Part shown: positions 47,401-58,500 of the stretch, piece after piece
Numbering within the stretch: position 1 is the stretch's first letter
How the letters are laid out: each line of letters starts with the position of its first letter
Source: Streptomyces sp. Edi4
Lineage (GTDB): Bacteria > Actinomycetota > Actinomycetes > Streptomycetales > Streptomycetaceae
Length of the DNA: 64,000 nucleotides
NCBI RefSeq assembly: GCF_040253615.1
Contig: NZ_JBEJGY010000004.1
Coordinates: forward strand, 7,316,001-7,380,000
Direction: 5' to 3'
Notes under the pieces: generated by a model
Told to the model about the DNA's origin: nothing
Database searches by the model: none
The model's input: the letters and a program-made list of their open reading frames with translations, nothing else
Translations under genes and position numbers: made by a program

Positions 47401-49473
47401 TATCGGATCGACTGGCGACCCCTCACCGAAAACGCCCCGAACTCCACGTCCACAGCGGGCAGTTGGCTGATCGTGGCCCCCGAAGGGCCGCAGGTGCGGG
47501 TCTGGACGGACCGGCTCTCCGACGCCCTGCGGACCCACGGCGCGCAACCGCGTCTCATCACGGTGGACGACGCCACCCTGACCTCCCTGGCCGACACGGC
47601 GGACCAAACGGACGACGCCGCAAGGAGCGCGCTCACGGACCACCTGCGGACCGCGTGCGAGGCGGAGGCGCCCGTGCGCGCCGTCGTCTCCCTGCTCGCC
47701 CTCACCACGGGCCCGCACGGCCTGCCCGCCACCGTCGCACTCGCCCAGACCCTGGGCGACGCCGCGATTGAAGCCCCCCTGTGGTGCCTGACCAGCGGCG
47801 CCGTGGCGGTGGGTGAGGCGGAGGAACTGCCCCACCCCGAGCAGGCCCCGGTCTGGGGTCTGGGCCGGGTCGTCGCCCTGGAGCAGCCGCAGCGCTGGGG
47901 CGGACTCATCGACCTGCCGCCCCGCGCCGACGAGTCCGCCGCTGCCCGCCTCGTCTCCGCGCTCACCCGCGCCGAGACCGGCCAGGAGAGCGCGCCGGAG
48001 GACCAGATCGCCATACGCGCGTCGGGAACCTTCGGCCGCCGGCTCGTCCACATCCCCGCCGACACGACCATCGCGGGAACCACGGTCCGGGACGGCCACG
48101 CCAACTGGAAGCCTCAGGGCACGGTCCTGATCACCGGCGGCACCGGCGCGCTCGGCGCGCACGTCGCGCGCTGGCTCGCCCGTCGCGGCGCCGCCCACCT
48201 TCTGCTGACCAGCCGGCGCGGCCCGCAGGCGCCCGGCGCCACCGAACTCACCGCCGAACTCACCGCGCTCGGCGCCGGGGTGACCATCGCGGCCTGCGAC
48301 GTCGCCGACCGCGCCGCAGTGGAAGCGCTGCTCCAGCAGGTCCCCGAGGACCAACCGCTGACCGCCGTCATGCACACCGCGGGCGTCCTCGACGACGGCG
48401 TACTGGAGTCCATCACCCCCGGGCGCCTCGCCGGTGTCCTGCGCCCGAAGGCCGAAGCCGCCCGGCACCTGCACGAGCTCACCCAGCACCACGCACTGAC
48501 CGCGTTCGTCACCTTCTCCTCGATCGCCGGACTGCTCGGCAGCGCCGGACAGGGCAGCTACGCCGCGGCCAACGCCTACCTGGACGCCCTCGCCCAGCAC
48601 CGCCGCGCTCTCGGCCTCGCGGCCACCTCCGTGGCCTGGGGCCCCTGGGACGGCGCCGGCATGGCCGGTGAGGACGCCTCGCAGGACCGCTCCTGGTGGC
48701 GCGGCCTGGCGCCGATGGACGCCGGTATCTGCCTCACGGCACTTCAGCGCGCCCTGGACCGGACAACGACCGTCGTCGGCGTACTGGACGCCGACTGGCC
48801 CCAGCTCGCGGCCGGATTCACCGCGACCCGGCCGAGCCCGCTGATCGCGGACCTCCCCGAAGTGCGCGCCGGAGCCACCTCGGCCGCCGGCGCCACCGGC
48901 CCGACGACCCCGGCCGAGGCGGCCGGCGACCTGATCGCCCGGCTCTCCGCCCTGCCGGAGAGCGAACAGCGCCGCGAAGTACTGGAGTTGGTGCGCGGCC
49001 AGGTCGCCCTCGTCCTCGCCTACGACAGCGCGAACACCGTGCAGTCGAGCCGCGCCTTCAACGAGCTCGGCTTCGACTCGCTCACCGCCGTCGAGTTCCG
49101 CAACCGCCTGGGCGCCGTCACAGGCCTGAAGCTCCCCGCCACCCTGCTCTTCGACTATGCCAACCCCGACGTCCTGGCCAGGCACCTGCACGGCGAGCTG
49201 TGCGCGAGCGAGACAGCCCCCGCCGTACCGGTCCTCGCCGAGCTGGAGCGCATCGAATCCGTCGCGGCGGCCCTCTCCGTCGAGGAGATCGAACGCAGCC
49301 GGATCAGCCACCGGCTCCAGGAACTGATCACCCGGCTCAACGCGCGCACCCACGACGACAGTGAGGCGGGCAGCACGGGCCCAACGGGCGGCCCCACGGT
49401 CGCCGACCGACTCGACACCGCGTCGGCCGAGGACGTCTTCGACTTCCTCGACAAGGAACTCGGGCTCTCCTGA
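44421..49473 (+). CDS. Type I polyketide synthase, module 6 (KS-AT-KR-ACP), frame broken by a 1-base insertion near 46310
   Basis: Single-module PKS without a DH domain: after the AT and the LPTYPFQRQRYW linker it goes straight to the structural and catalytic KR. KS Cys192; AT Ser about 659 (GHSIG, HAFH: malonyl-CoA); KR loop GGTGALGAHVAR, VLDDG, Tyr about 1380; ACP Ser about 1553; C-terminal docking end EDVFDFLDKELGLS; N-terminal docking coil DQKLRDYLRRATADLQETRR. It should leave a hydroxyl, with B-type KR configuration. The frame breaks in the AT: the upstream frame (open to 46856) reads ...LDRTGYTRDRP, the downstream frame (from about 46252) reads ...ETALFAVEVALFRL. Dropping one C of ACACCCGAG joins them as GYTETALFAVE and gives 1,683 codons. 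The ATG at 44421 lacks a strong ribosome binding site. Confidence 0.88.
46309..46311 (+). other. Frameshift site: one extra C in the AT of PKS module 6
   Basis: The run ACACCCGAGACC codes sense only if one C is removed. The span 44421-49473 is 5,053 bases, one more than a multiple of three. The break lies upstream of the AT nucleophile, so as written the protein would lose AT, KR and ACP function. Confidence 0.85.
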
Positions 49474-49569
49474 GCCGCTGATCCGCCCCCGCTCCCCTTC
49501 TCTTACCACTCCACTTCCCGAACCTCCCGCATGCGCAGTTCCCGGGAAACGACACACGGCGAGGCCCTG

Positions 49570-52500
49570 ATGGCGAACGTGAACGAAGCGAAGCTCCTCG
49601 ACTACCTCAAGCGGACGACCGCGGACCTGCATGCCACCAAGCAGCAGCTGCGAGAGATCGAGAACGCCGGGCAGGAGCCCATCGCCATCGTCGCGATGAG
49701 CTGCCGGCTGCCCGGCGGCGTGCACTCGCCCGAGCAGCTGTGGCAGCTGCTCGCCGAAGGGGCCGACGCCATTGGGGACTTCCCCGAGGACCGGGGCTGG
49801 GACATCGAGGCCGGCACGGGAGCGGACGACGGCACCGACTACGCGCGCAAGGGCGGCTTCCTCTACGACGCCGCCGAGTTCGACCCCGCCTTCTTCGGAA
49901 TCTCGCCCCGCGAGGCACTGGCGATGGACCCGCAGCAGCGGCTGCTGCTCGAAGCGTCCTGGGAGGCCTTCGAGCGCGGTGCCATCGCACCGGACGCGCT
50001 GCGCGGCGGCCGTGTCGGCGTGTTCGTCGGCACCAACGGCCAGACCTATTTCGACCTGAAGCTGCCGGAAGAGGCCGAGGCCTACATGGCCACCGGCAGC
50101 AACGCCGCCGTCCTGTCCGGCCGCATTTCGTATGTGCTCGGCCTCGAGGGCCCGGCCGTCACCGTGGACACGGCGTGCTCGTCGTCCCTGGTGGCGCTGC
50201 ACCTCGCGATCCAGGCGCTGCGCAAGGGCGAGTGCACCCTCGCGCTCGCGGGCGGCGCCACCGTGATGGCGACCCCCGGCCCCTACATCGCGTTCAGCAA
50301 GCAGCGCGGCCTGGCGAGCGACGGCCGCTGCAAGGCGTTCTCGGAAGCCGCGGACGGCACCGGCTGGTCCGAAGGCGCGGGCATGCTCCTCGTGGAGCGT
50401 CTGTCGGACGCGCGGCGCAACGGCCACCCCGTCCTCGCGGTCGTACGGGGCTCCGCCGTCAACCAGGACGGCGCCAGCAACGGCCTCACCGCCCCCAACG
50501 GCCCATCCCAGCAGCGCGTCATCTGGGACGCCCTGGCGAACGCGCAGCTGTCGGCGGACCAGGTGGACGTGGTCGAGGCGCACGGCACGGGCACGGTTCT
50601 GGGCGACCCCATCGAGGCGCAAGCCCTGCTGGCCACATACGGACGCGACCGCGCCGCCGAACACCCGCTGTGGCTGGGCTCGGTGAAGTCGAACCTCGGC
50701 CACACGCAGGCCGCTGCCGGTGTGGCCGGGATCATCAAGATGGTCATGGCGATGCGTCACGGTGTCCTGCCGAGGACCCTGTACGTGGATGAGCCGTCGA
50801 CGAAGGTGGACTGGACGGCCGGCCAGGTGCGTCTGCTGACCGAGGAAGTGCGGTGGGACGGTACGGCCTCGCCCCGTCGTGCAGGTGTGTCCTCGTTCGG
50901 GATCAGCGGCACGAACGCCCACATCATCCTGGAGGAGGCCCCGGCCCCCGAGCCCGCCGGATCGGACACGTCCGAACGGCCCTCTGCTGTGGGCGCGTTG
51001 GCGCTTCCGGTGTCGGCGGCCGACGCGGCTGCGCTGGCCGCGCAGGCCTCGGGTCTGCTGGGTGTGCTGGAGGGCGCGGACGCTCCGGAGCCGGCGGACG
51101 TGGCCGTGGCGCTCGCCACGACCCGGGCCCAGCTGGAACACCGCGCGGTGGTCGTGGGCACCGGACTCGATGAACTCCTGGTGCGGTTGCGGTCGTTGGC
51201 GTCCGGAGAGACGGCCCCGGGTGTCGTGCGTGGCGTCCGGGCTGAGGGGCGGCTGGCGTTCCTCTTCACGGGCCAGGGCGCGCAACGGGTCGGCATGGGG
51301 CGTGAACTGGCCGCCGCCTTCCCGGTGTTCGCGTCCGCGCTGGATGAGGTATGCGCGCACCTGGACCCGCTCCTGGACCGCCCGCTGAAGGATGTGCTGT
51401 TCGCGCAGGAGGGGTCGGCTGAGGCGGCGCTGCTCGACCAGACGGCGTACGCGCAGCCCGCGCTGTTCGCGGTGGAGACGGCGTTGTTCCGGCTGGCGGA
51501 GTCGTTGGGTGTGCGACCGGATGTGGTGGCCGGGCATTCCATCGGTGAGATCAGCGCCGCCCACGCCGCCGGTGTGTTCTCCCTCGCGGACGCGTGCACT
51601 CTGGTAGCGGCGCGCGGGCGGCTGATGCAGGCGCTGCCCGAGGGTGGTGTGATGGTTGCCGTCCAGGCCACCGAGGAGGACGTTCTCGCCCTGCTGGAGG
51701 GTGTCGAGGATGTAGCGATCGCCGCCGTCAACGGGCCCCGTGCGGTGGTGGTTTCGGGCGCGACCGCCTCCGTGGACAAGGTGGTGTCAGCGGTACGGGC
51801 CCAGGGTGGCAAGACCTCTCTCCTCAACGTCTCCCACGCCTTCCACTCACCCCTGATGGACCCCATGCTGGAGGAGTTCCGGGGGGCCCTGTCGGGTCTG
51901 ACGTTCAATGAGCCGAGCATGCAGGTGGTGTCGAACGTCACCGGCCGTATCGCCACACCCGGCCAGCTGACTTCCCCCGAGTACTGGGTCACCCACGTCC
52001 GCGAAGCCGTACGGTTCGCCGACGGCATCCGCACGCTTGCCGCCGAAGGCGCGACCACGTTCCTGGAGATCGGCCCCGACGCGGTCCTGACCGCCATGGC
52101 CCAGGGCGCCCTGGACGACGACACCACCGCCGCCTTCGTCCCGCTCCTGCGCCGCAACCGCCCGGAGGAGACGGAGGCGCTTACCGCGTTGGCCCGGCTC
52201 TGGACGGCCGGTCACGCCGTCAACTGGGCTGCCCTGCACGCCAGTACGCCGAATCAGCCGGTCAGTCTGCCCACGTACCCCTTCCAGCGGCAGCACTACT
52301 GGATCAAGAACGTGGCGGACGTCGGCAACATCGCCTCGATCGGGCTCGACTCCGCCGATCACCCCCTGCTCGGCGCCTCGATGATGCTGGCGGACTCGGA
52401 CGGCGCGCTGTTCACGGGGCGTCTCTCCCTGGCGACCCACGCCTGGCTCGCCGACCGCGCCGCCGCGGGTTCGGTCGTCTTCCCCGAGACCGGGTTTGTG

Positions 52501-55500
52501 GAGTTGGCGATTCGGGCGGGGGATCAGGTCGGGTGTGGGGCGTTGGAGGAGTTGACGCTGGAGGCGCCGTTGGTGCTTCCGTCGCGTGGTGGTGTGCAGG
52601 TGCAGGTGGTGGTGGGTGCGCCCGAGGGTGGTTCGGGTGCGCGCGCGGTACGTGTGTTCTCGCGCGGCGAGGACGCGGTGGGCGACGCGTCCTGGACGCG
52701 ACACGCCACCGGTCTGCTCGTCGCCGGGACACGCGCTGACGCGGCCGACGCGGACTTCACCGTGTGGCCCCCGGCAGGGGCGGTACCGGTTCCGGTCGAC
52801 GGCCTGTACGGCCGGTACGCAGAGGCCGGCATGACCTACGGTCCGGCTTTCCAGGGCCTGAAGGCCGCCTGGCGCGAGGACCAAGTCCTGTACGTCGAGG
52901 TCGCCCTGGACGAGGGGTCCGCGAAGGACGCCGAACGGTGTGGTCTGCACCCGGCCGCCCTCGACGCGGCCCTCCAGGGGCTGGCACTCCTGGACGCCGC
53001 GCCCGGAGAGGGTGCCGCGACCGGTCTGCGCCTGAACGCGGAGTGGCGCGGCGTCACGCTGCACGCCACCGGTGCGTCCGCGCTGCGCGTCCGGCTTTCC
53101 CCGCTGGGCGCGGACAGCTTCGAGGTCGCCATCGCCGACTCGCTCGGCGCGCCGGTCGCCTCCATCGCGTCCCTGACCGTCCGGCCCACCCAGGCGTCCG
53201 AGCTCGCCAGTGGCAGCGACACCGAGTTCCCTGAGTCGTTGTATCGGGTGGAGTGGGTGTCGGTGGGTTCGGTGTCGGGGGTGTCGGCTGGTGGGTTGGG
53301 TTCGGGTGGTGTGGTTGATGGTGGTGTTGTGGTTGTGGGGGATGCTGAGGGTGTAATGGGTGTGGTGGGGTCGCCTGGTGTGGTGGTGTTGCGGGGGTTT
53401 GATGAGGTGGGTGTGTTGGGGGATGTGTCGGGGGGCCAGGTGTCTGGTGTTCCGGTGGGTGTGAGTGGTGTGTTGGGTCGGGTGTTGGGTGGGTTGCAGG
53501 CGTGGTTGGTGGATGAGCGGTTTGTGTCGTCGCGGTTGGTGGTGGTGACGCGGGGTGGGGTGTCTGCTGGTGGTGTGGGTGTGGTGGATTTGGCGGGTTG
53601 TGCGGTGGGTGGTTTGGTGCGGTCGGCGCAGGCGGAGCATCCGGGGCGGATTGTGCTGGTGGATGTGGAGGAGTCTGGGTTTGTTGTGGGTGATGTGGTG
53701 GGTGTGTTGGGTGTGGGTGAGCCGCAGGTGGCGTTGCGGGGTGGTGGGGTGTTTGTGCCGAGGTTGGTGCGGGCGTCGGTGTCGGTGCCGGTGCCGGCTG
53801 AGGGTGTTGATGGTGGTGCGGGTGCGGGTGCTGGTGCGGGTGGTGTGGGTGGTTGGAGTGAGGATGGGACGGTGTTGTTGACGGGTGGTTTGGGTGGTTT
53901 GGGTGCGGTGGTGGCTCGGTATTTGGTGGCGGTGTGTGGGGTGCGGCGTTTGGTGTTGACGTCGCGGCGTGGTGGGGGTGTTGAGGGTGCGGGTGAGTTG
54001 GTGGAGTCGTTGTTGGGGTTGGGTGCGGTGTCGGTGGAGTTGGTGGCGTGTGATGTGGCGGATCGGGGTGAGTTGGCTGGTGTGTTGGCGGGGATTCCGG
54101 AGGAGTTTCCGTTGTGTGGGGTGGTGCATGCGGCGGGTGTGTTGGATGACGGTGTGGTGGGGTCGTTGTCGGTGGATCGGTTGGAGTCGGTGTTGCGGCC
54201 GAAGGTGTTGGGTGGGTGGAATTTGCATGAGTTGACGTGTGGGTTGGAGTTGGATGCGTTTGTGGTGTTTTCGTCTGCGGCTGGGGTGTTGGGTGCTCCG
54301 GGGCAGGGGGGGTATGCGGCGGCGAACGCGTTTTTGGATGGGTTGGTGGAGTGGCGGGTTGGTTCGGGGTTGCGGGGTGCGGCGTTGGCGTGGGGTTTGT
54401 GGGGTGGTGTGGGTGGTATGGGTGGTGGTTTGTCGGAGGGTGATGTGGCGCGGATGGCGCGGGGTGGTGTGTTGCCTCTGACGGAGGATGACGGGTTGCG
54501 TTTGTTCGGTGTGGGGGCGCGGGCGGACGCGGCGTTGGTGCCGGTCCGTCTGGACGTCGACGCATTGCGAGCACAGGGCCCGGCCCTTCCGCCCCTCTAC
54601 CACCGCCTCACCGGACGGCCCGCGCGTCGGCAGGCCGGCGCGCGCACCGCGATCGCGGCCGCCGGCTCGCTCGGTGAACGTCTCGCGCCGCTGGCAGAGT
54701 CCGAACGTCACGAAGTGGTGCTCGACCTCGTGCGCGGGCAGGTCGCCGCGGTGCTCGGCCACGCGACGCCCGCAGCCATCGCGCCCGACCGCGCGTTCAA
54801 CGACCTGGGCTTCGACTCGCTGACCTCGGTCGAACTGCGCAACGGCCTCAACGCGGCGACCGGTCTGCGCCTGCCGGCCACGCTCGTCTTCGACTACCCG
54901 ACCGCCGGAGACCTCGCCGCCCACCTGTTGTCGGAGGTCTCGGGACACGTGGCCGCCGCCGCCGTCCTGCCGACGGCCGGTGTGCGCGCCGACGACCCGA
55001 TCGTCATCGTGGGCATGTCCTGCCGCTTCCCCGGCGGCATCGAGTCGCCCGAGGACCTGTGGAAACTGGTCGCCGACGGAGACGACGCCATCACCGACTT
55101 CCCCGACAACCGGGGCTGGAACGTCGACCGCCTCTACGATCCCACCGAGACCCGCCCGGACACCACGTACGTACGCAAGGGCGGATTCCTGCACGACGCG
55201 GCGGACTTCGACGCGGACTTCTTCGGCATCAGCCCGAACGAAGCCCTCATCACCGACCCGCAGCAGCGGCTGCTGTTGCAGACCTCGTGGGAGGCGTTCG
55301 AGCGGGCGGGCATCGACCCGGCGACGCTGAAGGGCAGCAACACCGGTGTCTTCGCCGGCCTCGTCTACCACGACTACACCGGAAGCAACAGCTCCGGCAG
55401 CATCGTGTCCGGACGCATCGCCTACACCTACGGCCTCGAGGGTCCGGCGGTCACCGTGGACACGGCGTGCTCGTCGTCCCTGGTGGCGCTGCACCTCGCG

Positions 55501-58500
55501 ATCCAGGCACTGCGGGGCGGCGAGTGCGATCTCGCCCTCGCGGGCGGCGTGACGATCATGGCTTCGCCCGCCGCCTTCGTGGAGTTCAGCCGCCAGCGCG
55601 GCCTCTCCCGCGACGGCCTCTGCAAGGCGTTCGCCGCCGGTGCCGACGGTACGGCCTGGGGCGAGGGCGTGGGCCTGCTCGTGGTGGAGCGTCTTTCGGA
55701 CGCGCGGCGCAAGGGCCACCGCGTGCTCGCACACGTACGGGGCTCCGCCGTGAACCAGGACGGCGCGAGCAACGGCCTGACCGCGCCGAACGGCCCCTCC
55801 CAGCAGCGCGTCATCCGCCAGGCCCTGGCCAACGCGCGCCTGAGCCCCGCCGATGTGGACGTCGTCGAGGCGCACGGCACGGGTACGGTACTGGGCGACC
55901 CGATCGAGGCGCAGGCGTTGATGGCGACGTACGGACAGGAGCGCGCCGCCGACCAGCCGCTCTGGCTGGGCTCGGTCAAGTCCAACATCGGGCACACCCA
56001 GGGCGCGGCAGGCGTGGCCGGGATCATCAAGATGGTCATGGCGATGCGCAACGGCGTCCTGCCCAGGACCCTGCACGTGGACGAGCCGTCCACCCACGTC
56101 GACTGGACGGCGGGCGCGATGCGGCTGCTGACCGAGGACGTCGAATGGAACGTCGACCGGCCGCGCCGCGCGGGCATCTCGTCGTTCGGCATCAGCGGCA
56201 CGAACGCCCACGTCATCATCGAGCAGGCGGCCCCCGACCGCGAGGACGAGCCGACGCGCGATGTCGCGCTGCCCGGTGACACCGTGGTGCCGTGGGTCGT
56301 CTCGGCCCGGGGCGAGGACGGCCTGCGCGCCCAGGCGGCACGACTCGCGTCCTACGTCGAGGACCACGGAGCGCTCCGCCCGGTGGACGTGGGCTGGTCG
56401 CTCGCGACGAAGCGCGGCGCGCTGGAGCACCGGGCGACCGTGCTCGGCGCGGACACCGCTGAGTTGGTGGCCGGCCTGCGCTCGCTGGCCGAGGTGACGA
56501 CGCCGCAGGACACGGCGCGCGTCAACGGCAAGACCGCGTTCCTGTTCACCGGCCAGGGAGCACAGCGGACCGGCATGGGCCGCGAACTGTACGAGGCGTA
56601 CCCCGTCTTCCGGCAGGCGTGGGACGAGATCTGCCGGCACTTCGACGGACAGCTCGAACGACCGCTCAAGGACGTGCTGTTCGCGGACGACGGGTCTGCG
56701 GACGCCGTGCTCCTCGACCGCACCGCGTTCGCCCAGCCCGCCCTCTTCACGATCGAAGTGAGCCTGTACCGGCTGATCAGCTCCTGGGGCGTACGTCCCG
56801 ACTTCGTGATGGGCCACTCGATCGGCGAGATCGCGGCCGCACACGTCGCCGGAGTCCTCGGCCTGGCCGACGCCTGCACGCTGGTCGCCGCGCGCGGCCG
56901 GCTCATGCAGGCCCTGCCGGACGGCGGCGCGATGATCGCGGTCGAGGCCACCGAGGACGAGGTCCTTCCGCTGCTCGACACGTCGGCGGGAGCCTGCCTC
57001 GCCGCGGTCAACGGCCCGCGCTCCGTCGTCCTGTCCGGCCCCGAAGCGGCTGTGGAGGAGGTCGCGGAACGCCTGCGCTCCCAGGGCCGCAAGACATCCC
57101 GCCTGAAGGTGTCGCACGCGTTCCACTCCACGCTGATGGAGCCGATGCTGGCCGACTTCCGCCAGGTCCTCCAAGGCCTGACGTTCACCGCGCCGAGGCT
57201 GCCCGTGGTGTCCAACGTGACGGGCGACGTGGCCACGGAAGGGGAGCTGGACTCCGTGGACTACTGGCTGCGGCACGTCGGCGAAGCGGTGCGCTTCGCC
57301 GACGGGGTGCGCGGCGCGGCGAACCGCGGAGTGACACGCTTCGTGGAGGTGGGTCCGGACGGCATACTGACGGGGCTCGCGCAGACGTGCCTCGCCGAGG
57401 CCGAGGCGCCCGACGGTATGGACCGCGCCGAGCAGACCATATGCGTGCCGCTGCTGCGCAAGGGCCGCCCCGAGGCGCGATCCCTGCTGGCCGGCCTCGG
57501 CCGACTGTACGCCGCGGGCGGCGATGTGGCCTGGCCCGCCGTGTTCGAGGGCAGCGGTGCCCGCGAGGTCGAGCTGCCGACCTACGCCTTCCAGCGCCGC
57601 CGGTTCTGGTCCCAGACCCCGACCGATCACGGCGACCCGATGGCCATCGGTCTCGGCGCGACCGACCACCCGCTCCTCGGCGCGGCCGTCGCGCTCGCCG
57701 ACTCGGAAGGGTTCCTCTTCACTGGCCGGCTCTCCGCGGGGACCCAGCCCTGGCTGGCCGACCACGTGGTGGGTGGCTCGGTCTTCTTCCCCGGCACGGG
57801 GTTTGTGGAGTTGGCGATTCGGGCGGGGGATCAGGTCGGGTGTGGGGTGTTGGAGGAGTTGACGCTGGAGGCGCCGTTGGTGCTTCCGTCGCGTGGTGGT
57901 GTGCAGGTGCAGGTGGTGGTGGGTGCGCCCGAGGGTGGTTCGGGTGCGCGCGCGGTACGTGTGTTCTCGCGCGGCGAGGACGCGGGGACGGAGGCGTCCT
58001 GGGTCCGGCACGCCACCGGCGTACTGGCCGCCGGCGCGCGCGGCGGTGCCGGCGGGTCGGATCTGAGCGTCTGGCCTCCGGTGGGGGCGGTGCCGGTTGA
58101 GGTGGAGGGTGTGTATGAGCGGTATGCGGAGGGTGGGTTGGTGTATGGCCCGGTGTTCCGGGGTCTGCGTGCGGCGTGGCGGTTGGACGGGGATGTGTTC
58201 GCGGAGGTGGTGTTGCCGGAGGGTGTGAGTGTGGAGGGGTTCGGGTTGCATCCGGCGGTGCTGGACGCGGCGTTGCACGCGGTTGGTTTGATGGGTGTGG
58301 GGGAGGAGCGGGCGGGTCTGCCGTTCGCGTGGTCGGGTGTGGAGTTGTTCGCGACGGGTGCGTCGGCGTTGCGGGTGCGGGTTCGCCCGGTGTCCCCGAC
58401 CTCGGGCCTGGGTGCGGGTGCGGGTGTGGGCGCGGTGTCCGTCGAGGTGGCGGACGCGGTTGGGCGCCCCGTGGCCACCGTTGGCCGACTGGATGTCCGT

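Noticed and set aside
53230..54540. G/T-rich, repetitive-looking stretch that resembles a minisatellite or CRISPR-like array.
   Set aside because: The sense frame reads a continuous KR domain with NADPH loop, VLDDG, Ser, Tyr and Asn in place. There are no spacers and no regular repeat unit.
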